DNA of 52,702 nt from Thermomonas sp. (GCF_020850895.1 NZ_JADZDS010000024.1:1-52702), one strand, 5' to 3'; shown: positions 10,271 through 18,892, counted from the stretch's first letter. A program made the numbers and translations. The notes: generated by a model not told the origin, from the sequence alone.

Positions 10271-11511
10271 AGATGGATGGCACCCGCTCCGACACCGCGA
10301 TCGACTGGGCACGCATGCGTGCCGATTTCCCGATCCTCGACCGCCAGGTCCACGGCAAGCCACTGGTGTATCTCGACAGCGCCAATACCGGGCAGAAGCC
10401 CGACTGCGTGATCGCCGCCGTCGATGAGTTCTACCGCCGTCACAACGCCAACGTCAGCCGCGCCGTGCACGCGCTCGGCAGCGAGGCAACCGCGGCCTAC
10501 GAGGGCGCGCGCGGCAAGCTGGCGCGTTTCTTCAACGTCGCGGCCGACGAATTGGTGCTGTGCAGCGGCACCACCTTCGCCATCAACCTGGTCGCCTATT
10601 CCTGGGCACTGCCGCGCCTGCAGCCGGGCGACGTCATCCTGCTGACGCGAATGGAGCACCACGCCAATATCGTGCCCTGGCAGCTGATCGCCGAGCGCAC
10701 CGGCGCGACCATCAAGGTGGCCGAACTGCTGCAGGATGGTTCACTGGATCTTGATGCGCTGTTCGCCCTGATGACGCCAGACGTGCGACTGCTCGGCCTC
10801 GCCCACGTCAGCAATGTGCTGGGCACGGTCAACCCGGTGGCCGCGATCTGCAAGGAAGCCGCCAAGCGCGGCATCGTCACCGTCGTCGACGGCTCACAAG
10901 CCGCCCCGCACATGCCGGTGGACATCGCCGCCCTGGGTTGTGATTTCTACGCCGCCACCGGCCACAAGATCAGCGGCCCGACCGGCACCGGCGTGCTGTG
11001 GGCGCGCCGCGAGCACCTGGCCGCGATGCCGCCCTTCCTCGGTGGCGGCGAAATGATCAAGGAAGTCCGTTTCGACGGTACCGTGTTCAACGACGCCCCG
11101 CACAAGTTCGAGGCCGGCACGCCCAACATCGCCGGCTTCGTCGGCCTCGGTGCCGCGGTGGATTACCTGTCCGCCATCGGCATGGCCAATATCGCTGCGC
11201 GCGAACAGGATCTGCTGACCCACGCCACCGAGGAACTGCTGAAGATCGAAGGCCTGCGCATCTTCGGCACCGCGAAGGACAAGGCCGCCGTCATCAGCTT
11301 CGCCATCGACGGCACCCACTCGCATGACCTCGCCACCCTGCTCGACCTCGAAGGCGTGGCGGTGCGCTCCGGCCAGCATTGCGCGCATCCGCTGTTGCAG
11401 TGGCTGGGCGTGGGCACCACCTGCCGCGCCTCACTCGCCTTTTACAACAGCCACGCCGAGATCGAGGCGTTCGTGGCCGCACTGCGCAAGGTGCGCAAGC
11501 TATTGGGCTGA
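10267..11511 (+). CDS. sufS: Cysteine desulfurase SufS (group II)
   Basis: This 414-aa PLP enzyme takes sulfur from L-cysteine for cluster assembly. The PLP lysine is Lys234 in ATGHKISGPTG; the catalytic persulfide cysteine is Cys372 in RSGQHCAHPL; VYLDSANTGQKP is near the N-terminus. The start is the ATG overlapping the sufD stop. A SufE or SufU sulfur acceptor normally follows or accompanies it. Here the next gene is on the opposite strand, and its end overlaps sufS by 12 bases, so the operon stops at sufS. Confidence 0.96.
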   Translation: MKMDGTRSDTAIDWARMRADFPILDRQVHGKPLVYLDSANTGQKPDCVIAAVDEFYRRHNANVSRAVHALGSEATAAYEGARGKLARFFNVAADELVLCSGTTFAINLVAYSWALPRLQPGDVILLTRMEHHANIVPWQLIAERTGATIKVAELLQDGSLDLDALFALMTPDVRLLGLAHVSNVLGTVNPVAAICKEAAKRGIVTVVDGSQAAPHMPVDIAALGCDFYAATGHKISGPTGTGVLWARREHLAAMPPFLGGGEMIKEVRFDGTVFNDAPHKFEAGTPNIAGFVGLGAAVDYLSAIGMANIAAREQDLLTHATEELLKIEGLRIFGTAKDKAAVISFAIDGTHSHDLATLLDLEGVAVRSGQHCAHPLLQWLGVGTTCRASLAFYNSHAEIEAFVAALRKVRKLLG

Positions 11512-13158
11512 AGCCTGGGTGGTGCCGCGGCAGCTGGCCAGCAGGTCGCGTTCGTTGCGATAGACCGAGGTTTGCACGTCGAACACACCCAGCACGGTCG
11601 AGAACAGGTTGTCGTGACTGGCTCGCCGACGTGCAAACTCGCGCAGGCAGGCGTCGTTGATGCCGGCATCGGCCTCGAAGCCTGGCGACAGCCACAGCAC
11701 CATCGGCACTGCGAGCTGCTGGTCGGGTGCGATCGAGAACGGCGCACCGTGCAGGTACAGGCCGTACTCGCCCAGCGATTCGCCGTGGTCGGACACGAAC
11801 AGCATCGCCGTATCGTGCGAGGTCTGCGCCTTCAGCAAGTCGATCAGACTGCCGAGCACCGAGTCCGAATACAGGATTGCGTTGTCGTAGGCGTTCACCA
11901 ATTCGGGCTGCTTGCAACGGCTCAGTTCGACCGACTTGCAGACCGGCGTCCAGCGTTCGAAGGCCGGTGGATAGCGCTCGAAGTAATTCGGCCCGTGGTT
12001 GCCGAGCATGTGCAGGACGATCAAGCCATCGCCCGGCATCGCCTTGATCCTGTCCGCAAGCCCGGCCAGCAGGATCTGGTCGAAGCAGCGTCCGCCGGCG
12101 CACAGGTCCGAGGCATCTTGCGACCCCATCACATGCGAAGGCACCCGCGCACAGACGCCCTTGCAGCCTGACTGGTTGTCGCGCCAGAGCACGCTGACGC
12201 CCGCGCGGGCCACGACATCGAGCAAGGTCTGGTGGTTGCGGATGGCGTCCTGATCGTAATGTTCGCGCCCCTGCATCGAGAACATGCATGGCACCGACAC
12301 CTCCGTGCTGGTGCCGCAGGCGCGCACGTCGGGGAAGTTGATCACCTTGCGCGCCGCCAACTCCGGCGTGGTCTGGCGGGCATAGCCGTTCAGTCCCCAG
12401 TGGTCGGCACGCACGGTTTCACCCACCACCAACACGAACAGGCGCGGTCGACGCTGCAACGCCGCCGACGGGCGCTTGGCATCCGCACCGATCACCGCCG
12501 GCGGACCGCTGAATTCGCGCTTGCTCGGCTTGGCCACGTTGACCAGCCCGACGAGGTAATTGCCCGGGGTGATCTGGTAACGCAGCGCCTTGTGCTGGCG
12601 CATCATCGCGAACACACCCTGCGACGAGAGGATGATGGCGACTACGGTCAGCAGCAGCATCCCGGCGAGGAAGCCGGAATGCAGCAACAGGCCTCGCTTC
12701 CACGGCCGCGCATGGGTCCGCACCAGCAGGACCGCGATGGCGGGAAGCAGGCCGAACAGCAGCACATGGAACAGCATGCCCGCCGTGATCAGTTCGCGAC
12801 TCTCGGCAACATCGGTGTGCAGCACATTGCGGAGCATGTCCGCGTCGAGCACCACCGCATACCGGCTCATGTACCAGTGCGCAAGCGCGCTGACCACCAG
12901 CACCACCGCCAGGACCGGACGCGCCCAGCGCCCCCAGCACAGCAGACCGAGCAGGAAGGCATTGAGCGCGAACACCGCCACGCCCAGCGACAGCATCACC
13001 GCGACCGAATCGGTCGCCGCCCTCACCCCGGCCCAGAACGGGCCATTGAGCGCCGCCAGGCAATACAGGCTGACAAGAACGATCAATGTTTCCGCAGACA
13101 GGAACGGCCGCCACACAGGGGCCAGACGCTTGCCGGGAAGGGGTCTTATCGCTGCCAT
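11500..13158 (-). CDS. eptA: Phosphoethanolamine transferase, EptA/MCR type
   Basis: This 552-aa inner-membrane enzyme has five predicted N-terminal transmembrane helices (to about residue 190), then a periplasmic sulfatase-fold domain. Catalytic features are GETVRADHW (Glu247), CGTSTEVSVPC with nucleophile Thr285, SDHGESLGEYG (Asp/His zinc ligands) and LHGAPF. Cysteine pairs at CGTSTEVSVPC, CKGVC, CAGGRC and CKSVELSRC fit the family's disulfides. The family moves phosphoethanolamine from phosphatidylethanolamine to lipid A or other envelope glycans. The start MAAIRPLPGK at 13158 gives the usual length. It converges on sufS with a 12-base overlap. Lipid A specificity cannot be proved from sequence. 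Confidence 0.9.
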   Translation of the reverse strand: MAAIRPLPGKRLAPVWRPFLSAETLIVLVSLYCLAALNGPFWAGVRAATDSVAVMLSLGVAVFALNAFLLGLLCWGRWARPVLAVVLVVSALAHWYMSRYAVVLDADMLRNVLHTDVAESRELITAGMLFHVLLFGLLPAIAVLLVRTHARPWKRGLLLHSGFLAGMLLLTVVAIILSSQGVFAMMRQHKALRYQITPGNYLVGLVNVAKPSKREFSGPPAVIGADAKRPSAALQRRPRLFVLVVGETVRADHWGLNGYARQTTPELAARKVINFPDVRACGTSTEVSVPCMFSMQGREHYDQDAIRNHQTLLDVVARAGVSVLWRDNQSGCKGVCARVPSHVMGSQDASDLCAGGRCFDQILLAGLADRIKAMPGDGLIVLHMLGNHGPNYFERYPPAFERWTPVCKSVELSRCKQPELVNAYDNAILYSDSVLGSLIDLLKAQTSHDTAMLFVSDHGESLGEYGLYLHGAPFSIAPDQQLAVPMVLWLSPGFEADAGINDACLREFARRRASHDNLFSTVLGVFDVQTSVYRNERDLLASCRGTTQASAQ

Positions 13159-13300
13159 GATGGGGTGTGGATGGGGCTGCAGGTGGCGCAGGCTAGCAGT
13201 AATCGCAGACAGCCGCATGCCACGGCCGGGTCGGACCGGATGCGGCCACGACCCGGTGAGTTCGGGCAAGGCAAATCATCCGTACAAAACCCGCTCGTGA

Positions 13301-14671
13301 TCAGCGCATTCCACGCCGCGCTTCGCCACGCTCGCCCTGTCGGTTCCGGTCACGCTGGCTGCCGCGCTGGGATTCACGTTGACCCTCCCGCTGCCCTTCG
13401 CGCGCCGGCTTCGGCCCGGTGTGTGCGTGCGCATGTGCCTCGGTGCTGCGCGGCTTGCCGTGCGGGCGGCGGTTGCGCGCGGGTCGCGGGCCACGCGGAG
13501 CGTTGTCGAACGGCTTGGCATCGCTGCGGATGGCGCGTGACGGCTCGTAGCCGGGCACGGTTTCCATCGCGATCTCACGACCCAGCAGCTTTTGGATCTG
13601 GCGCAGCAGACCGGCTTCGTCCGGCGACACCAGCGAAATGGCTTCTCCCGTCGCGCCATTGCGGCCGGTGCGACCGATGCGGTGGACATAGTCCTCGGCC
13701 ACCATCGGCAGATCGTGGTTGATCACCAGCGGCAGGTCCGGGATGTCGAGGCCACGCGCGGCCACGTCGGTGGCGACCAGGATCCGGGTCTTGCCGGACT
13801 TGAACTCGTTCAGTGCCTTCTGGCGCGCGGCCTGGCTCTTGTTGCCATGGATGGCGAGCGCCGGCAGGCCGGCGGATTCCAACTGCTCGGCAAGGCGGTT
13901 GCAACCGTGCTTGGTCTTGCCGAAGACCAGCACCTGTTCGGTGTGGCGACGGGCGAGGATCTCGATCAAGAGGTCACGCTTCTTCGATCCATCGACCGGG
14001 TGGGCGTGGTGGCGGATGGTCTCGATCACGGTGTTCTGCGCCGCCACCTGCACCTGCTTCGGCTCGCGCATGAACTCCAGCGCCAACGCCTTGATCCGCG
14101 GCTCGAAGGTGGCCGAGAACAACAGCGTCTGCCGCCGCTGCGGGACATGTTTCATGATCCGCTTGATCGACGGCAGGAAGCCCATGTCGAGCATGCGGTC
14201 GGCCTCGTCCAGCACCAGCATCTGCACGTCGCCGAGCTTGCAGCTGCCGCGCTCGAGGTGGTCGATCAAGCGACCCGGGCAGGCCACCAACACGTCCACG
14301 CCACGACGGAAAGCGTCCAGCTGCGGCTGCATGCCGACACCGCCGAACAGCGGAGTGACATTCAGGCGCAGGTACTTGGCGTAGGCACGCAGGTTGTCGG
14401 TGATCTGCACCGCCAGCTCGCGGGTCGGGGTCAGCACCAGCACGCGCGGGCGATGCAGGCCCTCGGGCTTGGGCAGCGCAGCCAGCATCTGCAACAGCGG
14501 CAGGCCGAACGCAGCGGTCTTGCCGGTGCCGGTCTGGGCGCCACCCAGCACGTCGTGGCCGGCAAGGATCAGCGGGATGGCCTGAGCCTGGATCGGCGTC
14601 GGGGTGGTGTAGCCGTACTCGCCGAGCGCACGCAGCAGCGTGGGCGCAAGGCCCAGTTCTTCGAAATTCAC
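13301..14671 (-). CDS. rhlE: DEAD-box ATP-dependent RNA helicase RhlE
   Basis: This 456-aa protein contains all DEAD-box motifs: AQTGTGKTAAFGLPLLQ (I), PTRELA (Ia), VLDEADRMLDMGF (II), SATF (III), ATDVAARGLD (V) and HRIGRTGR (VI). The C-terminal tail is basic and low-complexity (Arg/Gly/Gln/Ser), as in RhlE proteins that help remodel RNA and ribosomal precursors. The start is a GTG at 14671 giving the RhlE N-terminus MNFEELGLAP. GGAG lies about 9 bases upstream. A longer in-frame reading to 14989 adds an unrelated N-terminus and is rejected. A -10-like TACAAT about 200 bases upstream would leave a long leader. Confidence 0.95.
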   Translation of the reverse strand: MNFEELGLAPTLLRALGEYGYTTPTPIQAQAIPLILAGHDVLGGAQTGTGKTAAFGLPLLQMLAALPKPEGLHRPRVLVLTPTRELAVQITDNLRAYAKYLRLNVTPLFGGVGMQPQLDAFRRGVDVLVACPGRLIDHLERGSCKLGDVQMLVLDEADRMLDMGFLPSIKRIMKHVPQRRQTLLFSATFEPRIKALALEFMREPKQVQVAAQNTVIETIRHHAHPVDGSKKRDLLIEILARRHTEQVLVFGKTKHGCNRLAEQLESAGLPALAIHGNKSQAARQKALNEFKSGKTRILVATDVAARGLDIPDLPLVINHDLPMVAEDYVHRIGRTGRNGATGEAISLVSPDEAGLLRQIQKLLGREIAMETVPGYEPSRAIRSDAKPFDNAPRGPRPARNRRPHGKPRSTEAHAHAHTGPKPAREGQREGQRESQRGSQRDRNRQGERGEARRGMR

Positions 14672-14872
14672 GTTGGAAACTCCATGGCAACGAACCACGC
14701 GCGAAGCGTGGGCGAACCCGTGCGTTTCCCTGGAACCGCGCGCGAGGTCGACAGATGGCACGACGCCGGTGATCCGGGCCGTGTCTGCGCGACGAAAGGC
14801 GTGTGGAGAAGCTGGCCGCAAGGGCGGCGGGCATGACCGGGAAAAACGATCAGCCGTGCGCAGAACCTGTGC

Positions 14873-14878
14873 ATTGTA
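14873..14878 (-). promoter_or_regulatory. Candidate -10 box for rhlE with a long leader
   Basis: On the minus strand this reads TACAAT, preceded by AATTCAGG; no good -35 is seen. It would start a transcript near 14866 and leave about 195 nt of leader before the rhlE GTG. Between this site and 14672 I see no gene on either strand. A long leader would suit post-transcriptional or cold-responsive control of a DEAD-box gene (inference). Confidence 0.35.
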
Positions 14879-15017
14879 CCTGAATTCGGGACCCGGGTAG
14901 AACAGTTGCAGGCATCCATGCGTCTGCAGGCTCGCGTTTGGCGAGTGGAATGAACGGGGAAGCAGCTTCGGAACGACAGGCGCGGGCATCGACCAAAGAT
15001 TCAGTGATTCTGAAAAC

Positions 15018-15200
15018 TCATTCGTCCGCTAGCCGTACGTGGCTCAGGCTGTGGCCTTTGCGGACGTACTGGCCCAGCAGGCCATTGAAGTTCTCGTTAC
15101 TGCCCGCTCACACGGGTGGTGCAGGCAGGTGAAGCAGCAGCGCACGCCGGTGGCCACTTCGATCGGTCGGTAGCCGCGGAACTCCGTGCTTGCAACCGCA
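15018..15200 (-). pseudogene. IS30-family transposase C-terminal remnant
   Basis: On the minus strand, bases about 15187-15104 encode TEFRGYRPIEVATGVRCCF, ending ..CLHHPCER. A shift of one base near 15103 then gives GSNENFNGLLGQYVRKG and LADE with a stop at 15018-15020. These match the C-terminal part of IS30-type DDE transposases, usually TEFHGYKxIE followed by PWERGSNENFNGLLRQYxPKG. The loss of one G in the ERG-SNEN region explains the shift. The N-terminal two thirds are absent and no inverted repeats remain. It is a dead remnant in the 567-base spacer between rhlE and the M61 gene; the rest of that spacer shows no gene. Confidence 0.8.
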
Positions 15201-15238
15201 GGCACAGTAGGCGTATCCATTGCACACCGTGTCCATGG

Positions 15239-16723
15239 ATGTCCGTATTGTCGCGTTTCCTGACCTGCCTCGCCCTGTTCCTGCTGTTGCCGATCTCCGC
15301 ATTTGCTGCCGATTGGGATGGCCAACCCAACCGCTACCGCGTCCGCATCGATGCGCAGGCTACCCGCGCCGAGGTCGAAGCCGACCTGTGGCAGCAGAGC
15401 GACATGCTCTCAATGTACGGTGTGATGGTGGTGCCCGGCTTGGCAAACGGCCAGGCCAGCCTGGTCGAGGGCATGCGCGTCTCCGATGCCAGCGGCACGA
15501 GCCTCGCCTTGAAGGACCAGGGGGGCGGCGACTTCGGCATCAGAGGTGGCCAGCGCATCCACCTGTCCTATTCGGTGCGGCTGGAACATGATCACTATTC
15601 GTGGCCGGCGGGCATGGAGGAGGTCGCATACCACACCGACGAAGGTCTGATGACCACCGGCGCGACCCTGTTTTTCGCCGACGGCGATGCGCCAGTGCAG
15701 GCGCCAATTGAGGTCGAGTTCGAGCTGCCGCGTGGCTGGCACGCGAACACGCCGTGGACGCGTATCGGGACGGGAGAGCGTTACCGCGTGGCCTCGCGCC
15801 GCGAACTGCTCAGCAATGCGCTGTTCCTAGGCACCGCAATGTCCGAAACGTTCGATGCCGGTGGCGTGGAGCTGACCCTGGTGCTGGGCAAGCGTTATCG
15901 CAAGAGTGCGCCGCTGTTCGTCGACCTGCTGCGCTCCCAACTGGCCAGCTACGCCGAACTGTTCGGTGGCCCGCCGCTGTCGAAACGCTACCTGATCGTG
16001 ATCAACGAGAATGCCAGTGGCGATGGTGGGGCCTTCGCCAGCAGCTTCAGCCAGTTCATCCAGGGCGATGCCGACGAGCGCAACCGGGTGATCTGGGGCT
16101 ACGTGATGGCGCACGAGCTGCTGCACTTCTGGAACGGGCTGAGCATCGTCCCAACCGACTACCGCGAGGAATGGTTCAAGGAAGGCGCCACCGATTATCT
16201 GACCATCGCGACCCTGGCCCGCAACGGCTGGCTGGGGGGCGAACTGCTGTCGAAACGACTGGAGAACGTGCCGAGGCGGTATCTGATTGCGCGGTACGCG
16301 CAAGGGCTGGGCATGAGCGTACGCGAATCCAGCAAGGACAAGCAGCCGAACCGCCAGTTGGTGTACGGCGGCGGTAGCCTGGCCGCCTTGGCCCTGGACG
16401 TAGCCCTGCGTGAACGCAGCGGCGACAAGGTCGGCCTGCCCGACTTCATGAAGGTGTTGTATACGGAGTTCGCCAGACCGGGCAAGACGTATTCGTTGCA
16501 CGACCTAGAGCGCATCGCCAGAGACCTGACCGGCAGCGACTTCTCCGGCTTCTTCGCTGAAGCGGTGGGCAGCGAGTCGTACTTCGATATCCGTCCGAGT
16601 TATGCGGCGCTGGGCTTGCGCATGGACAGTTTCGTCGAGGAGATGTTCATCAGCCGCGAGCCGCAGGCAACGCCAGCGCAGCGTGCCCGTTTCGAAGCCA
16701 TCTTCGGGCGGAATCTCGAGTGA
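15239..16723 (+). CDS. Secreted M61-like (gluzincin) metallopeptidase
   Basis: This 494-aa protein has a signal peptide (MSVLSRFLTCLALFLLLPIS, then AFAADW). The gluzincin zinc motif HELLHFWNG begins at His292, and the third ligand is the Glu of FKEGATDYL about 25 residues later. This matches M61/M1-type aminopeptidases. The PDZ domain common in M61 glycyl aminopeptidases is not visible, so it may be a shorter variant. The ATG at 15239 is chosen for the signal peptide. An upstream reading to 15116 merely runs antisense to the IS30 remnant. Decayed genes lie on both sides. Confidence 0.85.
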   Translation: MSVLSRFLTCLALFLLLPISAFAADWDGQPNRYRVRIDAQATRAEVEADLWQQSDMLSMYGVMVVPGLANGQASLVEGMRVSDASGTSLALKDQGGGDFGIRGGQRIHLSYSVRLEHDHYSWPAGMEEVAYHTDEGLMTTGATLFFADGDAPVQAPIEVEFELPRGWHANTPWTRIGTGERYRVASRRELLSNALFLGTAMSETFDAGGVELTLVLGKRYRKSAPLFVDLLRSQLASYAELFGGPPLSKRYLIVINENASGDGGAFASSFSQFIQGDADERNRVIWGYVMAHELLHFWNGLSIVPTDYREEWFKEGATDYLTIATLARNGWLGGELLSKRLENVPRRYLIARYAQGLGMSVRESSKDKQPNRQLVYGGGSLAALALDVALRERSGDKVGLPDFMKVLYTEFARPGKTYSLHDLERIARDLTGSDFSGFFAEAVGSESYFDIRPSYAALGLRMDSFVEEMFISREPQATPAQRARFEAIFGRNLE

Positions 16724-16753
16724 ACCACGGGGTCGCCGGCTTACAAAGGCGCG

Positions 16754-17023
16754 ATGTGGACCGCCAATACCCGTGAGGTCAGCCCCGCGCTGGCCGATTG
16801 CGAACTTTCCTTCCTGCCGCGCACGCGCATCGACATCGATCGCGCATGATCGCAAGACGCCGCCAACTGCCGTGCACTGGAGTGGCTGGGCTGCGAGGTG
16901 ATCGCGCTGCCAGCCTCGGCCCTGTCCCCGGATTCGGTATTCGTGGAGGACGTGGCACTGGCTTACCACGTGGTCGCCGTCGCCACCCGCCAGTGCGCGG
17001 AGTCCCTTCGCGACGAACGGTAA
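16754..17023 (+). pseudogene. Truncated dimethylarginine dimethylaminohydrolase (DDAH) N-terminus
   Basis: The frame starts MWTANTREVSPALADCELSF and continues LPRTRIDIDRA, then hits TGA at 16847-16849. The same frame resumes with NCRALEWLGCEVIALPAS, then PDSVFVEDVAL and VVAVATR, ending at TAA in 17021-17023. This matches the first 80 or so residues of bacterial DDAH (hallmark PDSVFVEDVA, followed by the ITRPG region). The in-frame stop and the loss of the remaining two thirds, including the catalytic His and Cys, make it non-functional. No remnant of the C-terminal part is seen before the next gene at 17134. Confidence 0.82.
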
Positions 17024-17133
17024 AACAGAACGGCAACACAGGGACATCCACAACCCAGCACTGCCCCGACCCCGCAGCCAGGCATTTCCGATACCTTCGG
17101 CCTACTGACAGAGTGGCGATGGACAGCCCGCGT

Positions 17134-18507
17134 TCAAACTTCCAGCACGTCTCCCGGACGCACCAGCGTGGCTTCGACGCCGTGGCGTTCGTGGATTTCG
17201 CCGGCCAGTGCTTCACGCGCCAGGTCTTCCCCGTGCACCAGCGCCAGCGGCGGCGACGGCTGAAAGTGTGCATACCAGTCCAGCAGCGCCGCCTGATCGG
17301 CGTGCGCGGACAAACCGCCCACCGTATGCCGGTGCGCGTTGACGCGGACATCGTGACCGTGGATGCGTACCCAGCGCGCCCCTTCGACCAGACGCCGCCC
17401 GATCGTGCCCTGCGCCTGATAGCCGACGAAGATGATCCGGGTCTGCCGCTTGGGCAGATTCTGCCGCATGTGGTGCAGGATGCGACCGCCGCTGGCCATG
17501 CCGTTGCCCGCTATTACTATTGCGCCGCTGTGCAGGCGATTGATCGCCATCGATTCCTCGGCGGTTTCCGTGACCCGCAGGTTGGGCAGCCGGAACGGGT
17601 TGGGCGTGCCGCGCCAGACTTCGCGCGCATCGGCATCGAACAGTTCGTGATGGCGGTCATAGACCTGAACCACCTTCGACGCCATCGGGCTGTCGAGGTG
17701 GATGCGCCAGCGCCCCATGTCCCAGTCATCCCAGTGGCGGGCGAACCAGTACAGCAGTTCCTGGGTACGACCGACCGCGAATGCCGGGATCAGGACATTG
17801 CCGCGATCGTTCCAGGCCGCGTCGAGGATCTCCCCGAGTTCGCGCACGGTGTCGTGGCGCTGGCGATGGTTGCGGTCACCGTAGGTGGATTCCATCAGCA
17901 GCAGGTCGGCCTGTACCACCGGCTCGGGATCGCGCAGGATGGGGGTTCCCTGCATCCCGAGATCGCCGGAGAACACCAGCTTGCGGCCGTCGGCGAACAA
18001 TTCGACGATGGCCGAACCGAGGATGTGGCCGGCATCGCGCAGGGCCAGCTCGACCCCGGGCAGGATTTCGGTGCGCTGTGCATACGGCAATGGGCGCACT
18101 TGCGCAAACACCGAGCGCACGTCCTCGCGGGTATACAACGGCATCGCCTTGGGCTGCCCCGGTTTGCGCCGGCGGTTGTCGCGTTCGGCCTCATTCTCCT
18201 GCAGCGAAGCCGAATCCATCAGCATGATCGGCAGCAGATCGGCGCTGGCGCGCTGGGTGAAGATCGGCCCGTGGAACCCGTCCATGCACAGTCGCGGCAC
18301 CCGCCCGAGGTGGTCGATGTGGGCATGGCTGAGCACCAGCGCATCGAGGTCCTTCGGATCGAACGGAAACGGCGCGAAGTTGCGCGCATCCGCTTCCGGG
18401 CTGCCCTGCACCAGGCCGCAATCAATCAGGATGCGTTTTCCTGCCGCCTCGACCAGATGCATCGATCCTGTCACATCGCCGGCCGCTCCGTGGAAATGCA
18501 CGCGCAT
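17134..18507 (-). CDS. MBL-fold beta-CASP ribonuclease-like protein
   Basis: This 457-aa protein begins MRVHFHGAAGDVTGSMHLVE. The metallo-beta-lactamase metal-binding motif is LSHAHIDHLG, with the later ligand His in DAGHILGSA and Asp in FSGDLG. The beta-CASP region follows (MESTYGDR; IPAFAVGRTQELLYWF; LDSPMA), with the end motifs GNGMASGGRI and VGGLSAHADQ. These are typical of the CPSF73/YSH1-like RNA-processing exonucleases found in many bacteria. Two divalent metals (zinc) are expected. The natural start is at 18507. It is a single gene, convergent with the DDAH remnant. Confidence 0.92.
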   Translation of the reverse strand: MRVHFHGAAGDVTGSMHLVEAAGKRILIDCGLVQGSPEADARNFAPFPFDPKDLDALVLSHAHIDHLGRVPRLCMDGFHGPIFTQRASADLLPIMLMDSASLQENEAERDNRRRKPGQPKAMPLYTREDVRSVFAQVRPLPYAQRTEILPGVELALRDAGHILGSAIVELFADGRKLVFSGDLGMQGTPILRDPEPVVQADLLLMESTYGDRNHRQRHDTVRELGEILDAAWNDRGNVLIPAFAVGRTQELLYWFARHWDDWDMGRWRIHLDSPMASKVVQVYDRHHELFDADAREVWRGTPNPFRLPNLRVTETAEESMAINRLHSGAIVIAGNGMASGGRILHHMRQNLPKRQTRIIFVGYQAQGTIGRRLVEGARWVRIHGHDVRVNAHRHTVGGLSAHADQAALLDWYAHFQPSPPLALVHGEDLAREALAGEIHERHGVEATLVRPGDVLEV

Positions 18508-18648
18508 GGGCTGTCCCTGTCAGGTGTTGACGCAAGGGTAGCGCAAGAACACGGGCGCATTACGCATCGGGATCCGAGTGCACACTGGGGGCGGCGCGGG
18601 TTGTCAGCTGGGGAGTTGCGTGGCGCGGGCTGAGCGCGTCGCGTGTCG

Positions 18649-18734
18649 CCCGCTGGGGTTCGCCGCTCAATACTTCGCTTCCAGCTTCGATTCGCGGGCG
18701 CAGGCCATCCATGGCCTGCTCGAACCCCAGCGGG
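18649..18734. repeat. Inverted repeat, 14-bp perfect arms
   Basis: CCCGCTGGGGTTCG at 18649-18662 is exactly complementary to CGAACCCCAGCGGG at 18721-18734. Just inside the right arm is a second palindrome, GCAGGCCAT-CC-ATGGCCTGC, so the transcript could fold into a nested hairpin. It could be a miniature element or a structured RNA remnant; no coding content is evident. Confidence 0.7.
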
Positions 18735-18786
18735 CAACCCGCGACCTGTGGTTACTCACGTTGCGTGGTCTCAAAATCGCACGTCG

Positions 18787-18892
18787 ATTCGTCGGGTTCC
18801 GTAGGCCTTTTGGACAAAGTAAAGGAGGAGGCAGCCGCCGCAGGCGGATGCCGGGGGACATTTGTTCAAAAGGCCTGCGGAATCCGGCGAAC
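18787..18892. repeat. Long imperfect inverted repeat, 32-bp arms
   Basis: The left arm (18787-18818) and right arm (18861-18892) are complementary at 27 of 32 positions. The inner 16 bp (AGGCCTTTTGGACAAA against its complement) carry one mismatch. The arms flank 42 GC-rich bases containing GGAGGAGG and a small GCCGCC..GGCGG hairpin. The shape is that of a miniature inverted-repeat or REP-type element dispersed in Lysobacterales genomes (inference from form only). Confidence 0.65.

Noticed and set aside
12232..13722. 496-codon plus-strand open frame
   Set aside because: It spans the eptA and rhlE genes antisense; Gln/His/Arg-rich.
14672..14989. N-terminal extension of RhlE
   Set aside because: The added 106 residues have no similarity to RhlE; the GTG at 14671 with GGAG matches the family start.
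15116..15238. N-terminal extension of the M61 peptidase
   Set aside because: These codons are antisense to the IS30 remnant, and they would place the signal peptide internally.
16798..18633. 611-codon plus-strand open frame
   Set aside because: It is antisense to the beta-CASP gene and has no motif of its own.
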